This document shows positions 16,791-25,123 of a DNA stretch of 64,000 bases, piece after piece (the stretch's first letter is position 1; the number at the start of each line of letters is the position of its first letter). A program made the position numbers and the translations under genes. The stretch is from contig NZ_JACXIY010000001.1 in NCBI RefSeq assembly GCF_014705655.1, positions 372,001 through 436,000 on the forward strand. The letters run 5' to 3'. The notes beneath the pieces were generated by a model that saw only the letters and a program-made list of their open reading frames with translations, had not been told where the DNA came from and ran no database searches. This DNA is from Paenibacillus arenilitoris (GTDB lineage Bacteria > Bacillota > Bacilli > Paenibacillales > Paenibacillaceae).

Positions 16791-17759
16791 TTAGAATAAC
16801 GACTGGTTGTTCAGTTTCTTGGACGAGAAATTGACGATGACGACCAGGATGAACGCGACGACCGAATTGAACAAGCCGACGGCGGACGCATACGAGAACA
16901 TCGAGTTTTGCAGCCCGTACCGGAAGGAGTAAGTCGACAGCACGTCGGAATACCCTTGGTTAAGCCCGTTGCCGAGCAGGTAATGCTGGTCGAAGCCCGC
17001 GTTCAGCACGCCGCCGAGCGAGAGGATGAGCAGGATGACGATGGTAGGCTTCAAATGAGGCAGCGTCACGTACCAAATCTGCTTGAACCGTCCGGCGCCG
17101 TCGACGCGCGCCGCCTCGTACAGCTCCATGTTGATGGCGGATATCGCCGCGAGATACATGATCGCGCTGTAGCCCATCTCCTTCCACGTGTTGCCGATGG
17201 CCACGATCCACCAGAAATAGCGGCCTTCCTGCAGGAACAGGATGCTCTCGTCGGTCAATTGCAGCCATTGCAGCAGCTTGTTGACGATGCCGTCCGAAGA
17301 GAGAACGGTGACGATAATGTTGGCGGCGATGACCCACGAGATGAAATGGGGCAGATAGGAAACGGTTTGAACCGTTCGTTTGAACAGCGCCCCTTTGATT
17401 TCGTTCAAAGCGATCGCGATGACGATCGGCGCGGGAAAGGAAATGACGAGCGTCAGCAAAGTCGACGCCAGCGTATTCCGCATGATGACGAGAAAATCGC
17501 CGTTGCTGAAAAAATAGTCGAACCAGTCCAGGCCGACGAATTCGCTGCGGAACAGATTGCTCCAGAAATCGCCGAGCGATGGCTGATAATTGACGAACGC
17601 CATATAAAGCCCCGCCATCGGCAGGTATGCGAAGAAGATCGCCCAGACGACCGCGGGCGCAAGCAGCAGGAGAAGATAGCGCTGCTCGATGAACCGAAGC
17701 TTTAACCCCTTTTTTGTGCGCGATTTGTTGTTGCTTAACGAATTGACGGCCGTTGCCAT
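16791..17759 (-). CDS. Sugar ABC permease, LplB type (system 2)
   Basis: The protein has 322 residues with six membrane helices. LLLLLAPAVVWAIFFAYLPMAGLYMAF opens the first helix, and the EAA loop is LYEAARVDGAGRFKQIWYVTLPHLKPT. The ATG at 17759 was chosen because GAGGTG precedes it; an in-frame ATG 69 bases further upstream lies before the promoter elements and is unlikely. Its first 35 residues are polar and basic, longer than usual. It forms a channel with the following LplC-type product. Confidence 0.92.
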   Translation of the reverse strand: MATAVNSLSNNKSRTKKGLKLRFIEQRYLLLLLAPAVVWAIFFAYLPMAGLYMAFVNYQPSLGDFWSNLFRSEFVGLDWFDYFFSNGDFLVIMRNTLASTLLTLVISFPAPIVIAIALNEIKGALFKRTVQTVSYLPHFISWVIAANIIVTVLSSDGIVNKLLQWLQLTDESILFLQEGRYFWWIVAIGNTWKEMGYSAIMYLAAISAINMELYEAARVDGAGRFKQIWYVTLPHLKPTIVILLILSLGGVLNAGFDQHYLLGNGLNQGYSDVLSTYSFRYGLQNSMFSYASAVGLFNSVVAFILVVIVNFSSKKLNNQSLF

Positions 17760-17790
17760 GCTAGCACCTCGTTCCTTGGTAATGTAAAAA

Positions 17791-17820
17791 ATTATAAGAG
17801 CGGCCGAATTCGCGGGGCAA
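17791..17820 (-). promoter_or_regulatory. Promoter of the system 2 permease operon
   Basis: On the minus strand TTGCCC (17815-17820) and TATAAT (17791-17796) are 18 bases apart, ending 32 bases before the LplB-type start. Confidence 0.65.
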
Positions 17821-17892
17821 TAAAACAATGTGATGAAACGTACGGGAAAACGACTTTCATGCCGGAGACTTTCAAAATACGTGAATACTGCG

Positions 17893-17914
17893 CCGCCTGA
17901 GGCGGTGTTATAAT
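17893..17914 (+). promoter_or_regulatory. -10 box and GC-rich palindrome before the response regulator
   Basis: CCGCC, TGA, GGCGG forms an inverted repeat at 17893-17905 next to TATAAT at 17909-17914. There is no good -35 box, so the promoter may need an activator; the palindrome is where one could bind. Confidence 0.4.
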
Positions 17915-17947
17915 GGGACTTACTATTCGATCAGAGGAGAGATGCAC

Positions 17948-19465
17948 ATGTTGACGATTTTTTTGGTTGAGGACGAAATGATCGAATTGGAGCTGCTGAG
18001 GGACCATATCGATTGGGCGGGCATGGGCGTCCGGGTAGCCGGAACGGCCAAGAACGGCCGCAAAGCGTGGGAGCAGATCCAGCTTCTGAAGCCGGACATC
18101 GTGCTGACCGACGTGCGCATGCCGATCATGGACGGCCTGCAGCTCGCCTCGCTCGTTCAGGCGAATTACTCATGGATGAAGATCGTATTCCTTAGCGGGC
18201 ACGATGAATTCGGTTACGTGAAGACCGCCCTTCAGGCTGGGGCGATCGGTTATTTGCTCAAGCCGATCGACCGCGCGGAGCTGGCCGCCGTCATGGCGAA
18301 GGTAAGGGACGAGGTCGAGAAGGAAAACCTGCTGCGCATCTCCCGGCATGTACTGATCGAGAAACGGATCGAGGAGCTGTACAAATCCGGCGGCGAAGGC
18401 GCGGAGCAATCGTGGAAAGAGCTGATCCGGATCGAGCCGCCTTTTGCGGAGAAGAGGTTTGTAACCGCTTTAATTCGCGGCGACGGAAGCCGGGAGGCCG
18501 ATATTCAGCCTACGGTCCGTTCTTTGCTGAGCGCGAACGCGATGGACGGCTTCGTCTTCAGGCTTGGCGAGCGGGAATGGGTGCTCGCGGTACCGGAAAC
18601 GCCCGGCGCCGATTACGGGTCTTGCTGGCAGGCGTTATCGGGCGCGATCAAGCTTGCCTGCGACTGGAACGTGACGATCGGCGTCGCCGATACGGCCGCC
18701 GCGCTGAACGAGGCGCACGGCATGCTGAGGGAAGCGGGAAGGGCGGCGGAGGAGAGCTTCTATGTCGGGCATGGCCATATCATCCGATCCGGGCAAGCGC
18801 ACGAAGGGGCCGGCGACGTCTTCACGACCGAGGACGCGGCGCTGCTGAAGGAGCTGAACGTGCACGACCGTTCCGCGTTCGCAAGCGGACTTGAGCATTA
18901 TTTCGACATGCTCGTCCGGATGCGGGCGGGCAGGCGGAAGGTGCATGAGGTCGCGCTGGAGCTGCTGAGAGGGATCGACGCCGCCTGTTCGAAGCTGGAG
19001 GAACAGGCGAGGAAGGAGATGGGCGAGCTTCACGATTGGAGCAGGGAGTTGCTCCAGCTCGACACCGCCTTCGGCATCAAGGGGTACCTGCTCGGGCTTG
19101 CGGGCAAATTCGGGGATTATTTGGAAGAGCGCGGGCAGGACCGGCATCTGCAGCTTGTGCGGGAAGTCGCGGAGCATATCGACAACGCGTATTCCGAACC
19201 GCTCACGATCGAGCAGCTGGCGGCCAAAGTTTATATTTCCCCGAATTACTTGAGGGCGCTGTTCAAGGAGAAGCAGGGGTGCACGATCCATGAATATTTG
19301 ACGAGAGTCCGGCTGGCGAAGGCGGTGGAGCTGCTCGCGGACCGGACGCTCAAAATTCACGACGTGGCGCGGAAGGTCGGGTACGACAACACGTCGTATT
19401 TTTGCTCGTTTTTCTACAAAACGCAAGGAGTCACGCCGAATGAGTACCGTAAAAAATTTCTATAG
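17948..19465 (+). CDS. YesN-type response regulator with AraC output (system 2)
   Basis: The protein has 505 residues. The receiver domain covers 1-125 with acidic residues Glu8-Asp9, the phosphorylation site Asp55 in LTDVRMP and Lys107-region LKPID. A long linker (about 130-395) is typical of YesN proteins. Two AraC helix-turn-helix units occupy the last 100 residues (IEQLAAKVYISPNYLRALFKEKQG, IHDVARKVGYDNTSYFCSFFYKTQG). The ATG at 17948 is spaced correctly from AGAGGAGA; the ATG six bases earlier is too close. It overlaps the kinase gene by 26 bases and probably activates the divergent permease and downstream alpha-galactosidase genes. Confidence 0.93.
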   Translation: MLTIFLVEDEMIELELLRDHIDWAGMGVRVAGTAKNGRKAWEQIQLLKPDIVLTDVRMPIMDGLQLASLVQANYSWMKIVFLSGHDEFGYVKTALQAGAIGYLLKPIDRAELAAVMAKVRDEVEKENLLRISRHVLIEKRIEELYKSGGEGAEQSWKELIRIEPPFAEKRFVTALIRGDGSREADIQPTVRSLLSANAMDGFVFRLGEREWVLAVPETPGADYGSCWQALSGAIKLACDWNVTIGVADTAAALNEAHGMLREAGRAAEESFYVGHGHIIRSGQAHEGAGDVFTTEDAALLKELNVHDRSAFASGLEHYFDMLVRMRAGRRKVHEVALELLRGIDAACSKLEEQARKEMGELHDWSRELLQLDTAFGIKGYLLGLAGKFGDYLEERGQDRHLQLVREVAEHIDNAYSEPLTIEQLAAKVYISPNYLRALFKEKQGCTIHEYLTRVRLAKAVELLADRTLKIHDVARKVGYDNTSYFCSFFYKTQGVTPNEYRKKFL

Positions 19466-21170
19466 CTTCGGGGGGCGTCTCCGGCGCAGGATGACGAACA
19501 GCCGATTTCGCAGCAAGCTGTTTATCGTTTACGCGCTCGTTACGATTTTGCCGATCGCCTTTTTTATCGTTTATTCCTACCAGACGATCAAGGACCAGCT
19601 CATCCGTCAGGCGGTCGAGAACGTCGACGGCACGATCGACCAGATCAACAACAACATCGAGAACAAGCTCGACATGTACGCCCAGAACGCCACGCTTATT
19701 TATTTGGACACGCGGCTTCGCAATTATTTGATGAGCCGTTACGGCAGCAACGATATCGCGAAGCTGGACGCGTACGACTACATCAACCAGACGTTGTACA
19801 AAATTCTCGCGATGAATCCGAATTTGAAGGCGATTACGATCTATAACGATAACCGAACGCTTCATTCGGACGGCCTGTTCATCAAGCACATGGACGAGCT
19901 GCCGGAGGAGCTGGCCCGGCAGTCGCTGCATGCGGAAGGCCATATTACCCATTTTTATCCGGGCAACGGGGATGAGCGGGGCAGAGTCGTCACGCTCGCG
20001 CGGTCGCTCAATTATTTGAGCCTTAACTTCCCGTACGGCATCTTGACCATGGATATATCGGAGCGGGAAATTTACTCGCTCATCGAGAAGGAGGGCAGGA
20101 ACAAGACGATCGTCGTGGCGGACCGGGAAGGCCGCATCATCACGTCCGATCAGCGAAGCGCGTCCGTCCGCAGCACGGCCGAGCTGCTGGCCGGGAAGGG
20201 CGACAGCTCGCTCGTCGTCGAGAAGCCGCTTCGGAACGGCTGGCGGACGATCGTTATTTTGCCCTATGAGGAGCTGCTGGCCGAGGCGCGGAAGGCATCC
20301 GGCAAAATGCTGTCGATATCGCTGGCGTGTGTGCTCGCGGCCATCATGCTCATATACGGCACGAGCCAGCTCATGACGAAGCGGTTCGAAATTTTGCTCC
20401 AGCAAATCCGCAAGGCGGAGCGGGGCAACTTCGATCTGACCTTCCCGCCGATGGGGCACGACGAGGTCGGCCAGCTTTCGTTCGCCCTGAAGAAGATGGC
20501 TTCGCGGATGGAGGAGCTGATTTCCGATGTAGCCCGGAAGGAAGTGCTGAAGAACGAGGCGGAGATGAGCAGCCTGCAGGCTCAGATTACGCCTCATTTT
20601 CTATATAACACGCTCGCCTCCATCTCGGCGCTGGCCGTCAAGAGCCATAACGGGCCGGTACACAAAATGGCTGACGATTTGGCCCGGTTTTACCGGATTT
20701 CGCTGAACAAGGGCAAGAAGGCGATTACCGTCGGCCAGGAGATCAAGCTGACCGAGCATTATCTCTCGATCCAGGAGACGAGGTTCCAAGGGCTGTTCCG
20801 GGTTCATTACGAGCTTGACGAAGCGCTGATGAACTATACGACGCTGAAGCTGATCGTCCAGCCCTTCATCGAAAATTGCATCAATCACGCGATTTGGGAC
20901 GACGACTGCGGCATTTCGATTACGATCAGGCTGCATTCGGAAGGGGAGGATTTGCTCTTCTCCGTTGTCGACGACGGCATGGGGATGAAGCGGGACGCGC
21001 TCGAGCGGCTTCAACAGGCGTCCGGCCAATCGAGCGGCTACGGCATTTATAACGTGGACAAGCGGATTAAGCTCGCGTACGGCGAGCAATACGGCGTCAC
21101 CGTATACAGCCGTCTCGGCATCGGCACGTCGGTGCGCATCCGGATTCCGAAGACGTTCGTTTATTTATGA
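19440..21170 (+). CDS. YesM-type sensor histidine kinase (system 2)
   Basis: The protein has 576 residues. A membrane helix lies at about 28-50, then an extracellular sensor domain (50-285), a second helix (about 288-310), a HAMP domain and the histidine kinase core. The phospho-acceptor is the His of ITPHFLYNTL; the ATP-binding motifs are IENCINHAIW, VVDDGMGM and GYGIYNVDKRI. It should autophosphorylate in response to an external sugar or loaded binding protein and pass phosphate to the response regulator. AAGGAGT at 19424 supports the overlapping ATG at 19440. Confidence 0.93.
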   Translation: MSTVKNFYSFGGRLRRRMTNSRFRSKLFIVYALVTILPIAFFIVYSYQTIKDQLIRQAVENVDGTIDQINNNIENKLDMYAQNATLIYLDTRLRNYLMSRYGSNDIAKLDAYDYINQTLYKILAMNPNLKAITIYNDNRTLHSDGLFIKHMDELPEELARQSLHAEGHITHFYPGNGDERGRVVTLARSLNYLSLNFPYGILTMDISEREIYSLIEKEGRNKTIVVADREGRIITSDQRSASVRSTAELLAGKGDSSLVVEKPLRNGWRTIVILPYEELLAEARKASGKMLSISLACVLAAIMLIYGTSQLMTKRFEILLQQIRKAERGNFDLTFPPMGHDEVGQLSFALKKMASRMEELISDVARKEVLKNEAEMSSLQAQITPHFLYNTLASISALAVKSHNGPVHKMADDLARFYRISLNKGKKAITVGQEIKLTEHYLSIQETRFQGLFRVHYELDEALMNYTTLKLIVQPFIENCINHAIWDDDCGISITIRLHSEGEDLLFSVVDDGMGMKRDALERLQQASGQSSGYGIYNVDKRIKLAYGEQYGVTVYSRLGIGTSVRIRIPKTFVYL

Positions 21171-21328
21171 TAGTCGTTTTCCGTTACGTTTAATAACAAT
21201 GTTGTATGGAATCGCGGCGGATCGGCTGACTAAAATAAGGCTAAGCAAAGCGGATCCGAACTTTCGCGCTGGTCGTTCCGGCGTCGATTGGGACCGCTTG
21301 CAACCCAATAAGGAGGAACAGATCGGCA

Positions 21329-22975
21329 ATGAGAGAGAAGGGGCTATTTCGATTTACTTTATTGCTAGTGTTATTGGCGGCGCTGCTGGCGGGCTGCAGC
21401 AGCAACGGCGCGAAGGCGCCGGCGGACGAGGGCGCTTCGAACGCGCCGGCCGAGACGGACGGGGGAGAAGACGCGGAAGGAAACGAGCCGATCAACTTTA
21501 CTTTTTTTGACCGCAACGTCGGCGATTCGTTCGACAATCCGGTCGCGAAGAAAATTACGGAGAAGACCGGCGTTTCCCTGGAAATCCAGCAGCCGACCGG
21601 CAATCCGGCGGAGAAGCTGAACCTGATGCTGGCGAGCAACGACCTGCCGGACTTGATGGCGATCTCGCGCGGCGACATTCTCGACAAATACATCGCGGCC
21701 GGAGCGCTTATTCCGCTGAACGACCTGATCGACCAGTATGGCCCGAACATTAAGGAAATGTACGGCGACATGCTGAACAAGACGCGGCACACGGACGGCA
21801 AAAACTATTACCTGGCCAACTGGTACGGACTCGAGCAGTATCCGGTATTCGGCTTCATGATGCGCATGGACGTCATGAAGGAGCTCGGCGCAGGCGACAA
21901 AGCGACGAACGGCGAGCCGTTCACGGCGGAGGAGTTCGTCGCGCTGCTCAAAAATTACAAAGAGAAGGTTCCGACCGTCGACGGCAAACCGACGATCGCC
22001 ATGACCTTCAACGGCGAGAACATGGGAGCGGTGTCCGGCACGTTCAAGGGCATGTTCGGCATGATGCCGTATTACGAAACGAACGGCGAGCTGAAAAGCG
22101 ACGTCAGAGACCCGAAATATTTGGAAATGATCAAATTCGTCAACTCGCTGTACACGCAAGGTCTCATCGATCCGGAATGGGCGACGATCAAGACGCAGCA
22201 GTACGAGCAGAAGCTCGCATCGGGCACCGTATTCGCCGCGACGGACGCCTTCTGGAACCTGGGCAAGCCGAACACGGTGCTGAAGGAAGAAGCCGCGGAT
22301 CCGTCCAAGCAGGACGAAAGCCAGTTTTACCCGTATAAGGTCATCGCGCCGGGCGTCGATCCCGCCAAGACGACCTTCGGACCGAAGAGCTCGCTCGGCT
22401 GGGACGGCATCGGCATCACGACTCAAAACGCCGATCCGGTTCGCGCGATCAAATTCCTCGATTTCCTCGCGAGCGAGGAAGGCCAATATTTGATGATGTG
22501 GGGCGTGGAAGGCGTTCACTGGGACATGAAAGACGGCAAGCACGTGCCTAGGCCTGAGGTGCTGGAAGGGTTCAAGAAGGACTGGGCCGGCTATTCGACG
22601 GAAACCGGCATCCGCAAGTGGACGTGGACGATCAAGAACGGACCGGGCTCCGACGGTACGCCTTACGACTTGATCGGCCGCTACGAGACGGATCCGGTAT
22701 CCGCGCTGGCGATCCAAAACCTGGCGGATTCGTCGTTCGATACGGCCATCTATGACAATCTCGGCCCGAGCGGCGGCACGCCGGAGGCGATCATGCAGAC
22801 GAAGGTCGGCGAGACGACGGCCAAATACTTCCCGAGAATGATCATGGCGCCTTCGGAGGCGGACGCGGTCAAGCTGTACGAGACGATGATGAAGGAACTG
22901 GAAGCGGCCGGCCTGCCGGCGCTCGAGAAAATTTATACGGAAAACTACAATAAACGGAAAGAGCTTTGGAATTAA
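21329..22975 (+). CDS. Sugar ABC transporter solute-binding lipoprotein (system 2)
   Basis: The protein has 548 residues with a lipobox Leu-Ala-Gly-Cys (Cys23), followed by a low-complexity Ala/Asp/Glu/Gly linker and the large LplA-type binding fold (LNLMLASNDLPDLMAISRGD, GPSGGTPEAIMQTK). It is separated from its likely permeases (15871-17759) by the two-component genes. It is followed directly by alpha-galactosidase genes, so the ligand is probably an alpha-galactoside oligosaccharide. AAGGAGG at 21310 supports the start. Confidence 0.9.
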   Translation: MREKGLFRFTLLLVLLAALLAGCSSNGAKAPADEGASNAPAETDGGEDAEGNEPINFTFFDRNVGDSFDNPVAKKITEKTGVSLEIQQPTGNPAEKLNLMLASNDLPDLMAISRGDILDKYIAAGALIPLNDLIDQYGPNIKEMYGDMLNKTRHTDGKNYYLANWYGLEQYPVFGFMMRMDVMKELGAGDKATNGEPFTAEEFVALLKNYKEKVPTVDGKPTIAMTFNGENMGAVSGTFKGMFGMMPYYETNGELKSDVRDPKYLEMIKFVNSLYTQGLIDPEWATIKTQQYEQKLASGTVFAATDAFWNLGKPNTVLKEEAADPSKQDESQFYPYKVIAPGVDPAKTTFGPKSSLGWDGIGITTQNADPVRAIKFLDFLASEEGQYLMMWGVEGVHWDMKDGKHVPRPEVLEGFKKDWAGYSTETGIRKWTWTIKNGPGSDGTPYDLIGRYETDPVSALAIQNLADSSFDTAIYDNLGPSGGTPEAIMQTKVGETTAKYFPRMIMAPSEADAVKLYETMMKELEAAGLPALEKIYTENYNKRKELWN

Positions 22976-22999
22976 CGACCATTGCACGAGGTGACCGGA

Positions 23000-25111
23000 A
23001 TGCCGATTATCGTTCATGAAGACAAGAAGCTATTCGAATTGGAAACCGCACGAACCTCTTACGTGTTCGGAGTGAATGAGAAAGGGATTCTTCAGCATCT
23101 GTACTGGGGCGAGAAGGTCGCGGCGCTTGATTGCGCCCGCCTTCTCGTCTCCCGCTCCCACAGCTCCTTCGACGCCGAGTTGGATCGCGAATGCGAGGAA
23201 TTCAGCTTCTGGGGCGGCGCGTTCTACGGCGAGCCGAGCTTGAAGGCGCAGTTCGCCGATCAGGTGAGGGATCTGCGGATGGTCTATGCGGGCGCCAGAC
23301 TCGATACGATCGAAGGACGGGAAAGCCTGATCGTCACATTCAAGGACGCTTATTACCCGCTGCGCGTCAATTTGGTTTACCGGATCGTTCCGGAGCTCGA
23401 CCTGATCGAACGATACGCCGAAGCCGCCAATACGGGCGAGGACGACATCGTGCTCGAATCGTTCCAGTCGGCGGCCTGGACGATGCCGCATATGCCGCAG
23501 ACCCGGATGACGCACGTGGCGGGCAGCTGGGCGGGCGAATACCAGCTGCGGGAAACGTCGCTCTCCGAGGGGAAGAAGACGATCGAGTCGCGGCGCGGCT
23601 TCACCGGCCCGCATGCGAATCCGTGGTTCGCGATCGACGACGGCGGAGCGACCGAGTCGGGAGGCGACGTCTGGTACGGCGCGCTCGGCTGGAGCGGGAA
23701 CTGGAAGATCGTCGCCGAGAAGAGGATTTTCGAGCATGTGCGCGTCACGGGCGGCATCCACGATTTCGACAGCCGGTGGCTGCTTATGCCGGGCGAGACG
23801 TTCCGGACGCCGATCTTCGTCGGCGGCTACAGCGCTTCGGGCTTCGGCTGCATGAGCCGAACCTTGCACCGCTATCAGCGCGAGCATGTTCTTCCGTCCT
23901 CCGCGAAGCGCAAGGTGCTGTACAATTCCTGGGAAGCGACGACGTTCGACGTGCGAGCGGACGAACAGATCGAGCTGGCGAAGAAGGCGGCCAGGATGGG
24001 CGTCGAGCGGTTCGTCGTCGACGACGGCTGGTTCGGGCAGCGTCACAGCGACCGCGCCGGGCTTGGCGATTGGTACGTCAACCCGGACAAGTTCCCGGAT
24101 GGGCTGGATGCGCTGATCCGCGAGGTGAACGGCCTCGGCATGGATTTCGGCATCTGGGTCGAACCCGAATCGGTCAATCCGGACAGCGACCTGTTCCGGA
24201 GCCACCCGGACTGGGTATACCGGTTCCCGACCAGGGAAGGGACGCAGCTGCGGAATCAGCTGCTGCTCAATTTGGCCAAGCCCGAGGTGAAGCAATACAT
24301 CATCGACTTCATGAACCGGCTGCTCGGCTCGCATCCGATCGCGTTCATTAAATGGGATATGAACCGGACGATTACGGAGCCGGGACTGGATGGCTTCCCG
24401 GCGGAGCGGCAGCGCGAAATATGGATCCGTCACGTACGAAGCCTATATGAGATTTGGGCGGAGCTGCGCGCGCAGTTCCCGCATGTCGAATTCGAGACCT
24501 GCGCGGGCGGCGGGGCGCGCATCGACTTCGGCATGCTGCGGTTCGCCGATCAAGCCTGGCCAAGCGACAATACCGACGCCTTCGACCGGCTTCGCATCCA
24601 GGAAGGCTTCTCTTACGTATACAGCCCGCAAATTATGATGTGCTGGGTGACCGACTCGCCCGCCGGGGTGAACGGCCGCCGGCTTCCCCTCTCGTTCCGG
24701 TTCCACAGCGCGATGACGGGGGCGCTCGGCATCGGCGGCAACTTGAAGGAATGGTCGGACGCCGAGATCGAGGAAGCGGCCGGTCATATCGCCGCCTATA
24801 AGGAAATCAGGCATCTCGTGCAGGGCGGCCGGCAGTACCGGCTTGCCTCGATCCGCCAATCTCCGCTGGCCGCGGTGCAGTACGTAAGCGAGGACCGCAG
24901 CGAAAGCGTCGTCTTCGCCTTCCTTCACGCCCAGCAGTTCGGCCGCGGTCGATCCCTGAAGCTGCAAGGGCTTGACGGAGGCCGGCTGTACGAGGTGGAA
25001 GGAGTCGCCGGCGAGACGCTCCGGCTGCACGGAAGCACCTTGATGAAGGCGGGCATTCCGCTTCCGTTGCGGGGCGATTTCGATAGCGTCATGATCCGAT
25101 TAAGAAGCTAG
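23000..25111 (+). CDS. GH36 alpha-galactosidase
   Basis: The protein has 703 residues, the usual size for bacterial GH36. An N-terminal beta-sandwich is followed by a TIM barrel (about 310-630) and a C-terminal beta domain. The catalytic nucleophile is Asp453 in FIKWDMNR and the acid/base is Asp523 in SDNTDAFD; NSWEA and VDDGWFGQR are also conserved. It hydrolyses terminal alpha-1,6-linked galactose, as in melibiose or raffinose. There is no signal peptide, so it is cytoplasmic. GAGGTGA before ATG 23000 decides the start. It is 24 bases after the binding protein gene. Confidence 0.95.
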   Translation: MPIIVHEDKKLFELETARTSYVFGVNEKGILQHLYWGEKVAALDCARLLVSRSHSSFDAELDRECEEFSFWGGAFYGEPSLKAQFADQVRDLRMVYAGARLDTIEGRESLIVTFKDAYYPLRVNLVYRIVPELDLIERYAEAANTGEDDIVLESFQSAAWTMPHMPQTRMTHVAGSWAGEYQLRETSLSEGKKTIESRRGFTGPHANPWFAIDDGGATESGGDVWYGALGWSGNWKIVAEKRIFEHVRVTGGIHDFDSRWLLMPGETFRTPIFVGGYSASGFGCMSRTLHRYQREHVLPSSAKRKVLYNSWEATTFDVRADEQIELAKKAARMGVERFVVDDGWFGQRHSDRAGLGDWYVNPDKFPDGLDALIREVNGLGMDFGIWVEPESVNPDSDLFRSHPDWVYRFPTREGTQLRNQLLLNLAKPEVKQYIIDFMNRLLGSHPIAFIKWDMNRTITEPGLDGFPAERQREIWIRHVRSLYEIWAELRAQFPHVEFETCAGGGARIDFGMLRFADQAWPSDNTDAFDRLRIQEGFSYVYSPQIMMCWVTDSPAGVNGRRLPLSFRFHSAMTGALGIGGNLKEWSDAEIEEAAGHIAAYKEIRHLVQGGRQYRLASIRQSPLAAVQYVSEDRSESVVFAFLHAQQFGRGRSLKLQGLDGGRLYEVEGVAGETLRLHGSTLMKAGIPLPLRGDFDSVMIRLRS

Positions 25112-25123
25112 AGGAGGAGAAGC

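Noticed and set aside
17760..17828. Upstream in-frame start for the system 2 LplB-type permease
   Set aside because: It has no ribosome binding site and would put the start before the promoter at 17791-17820.
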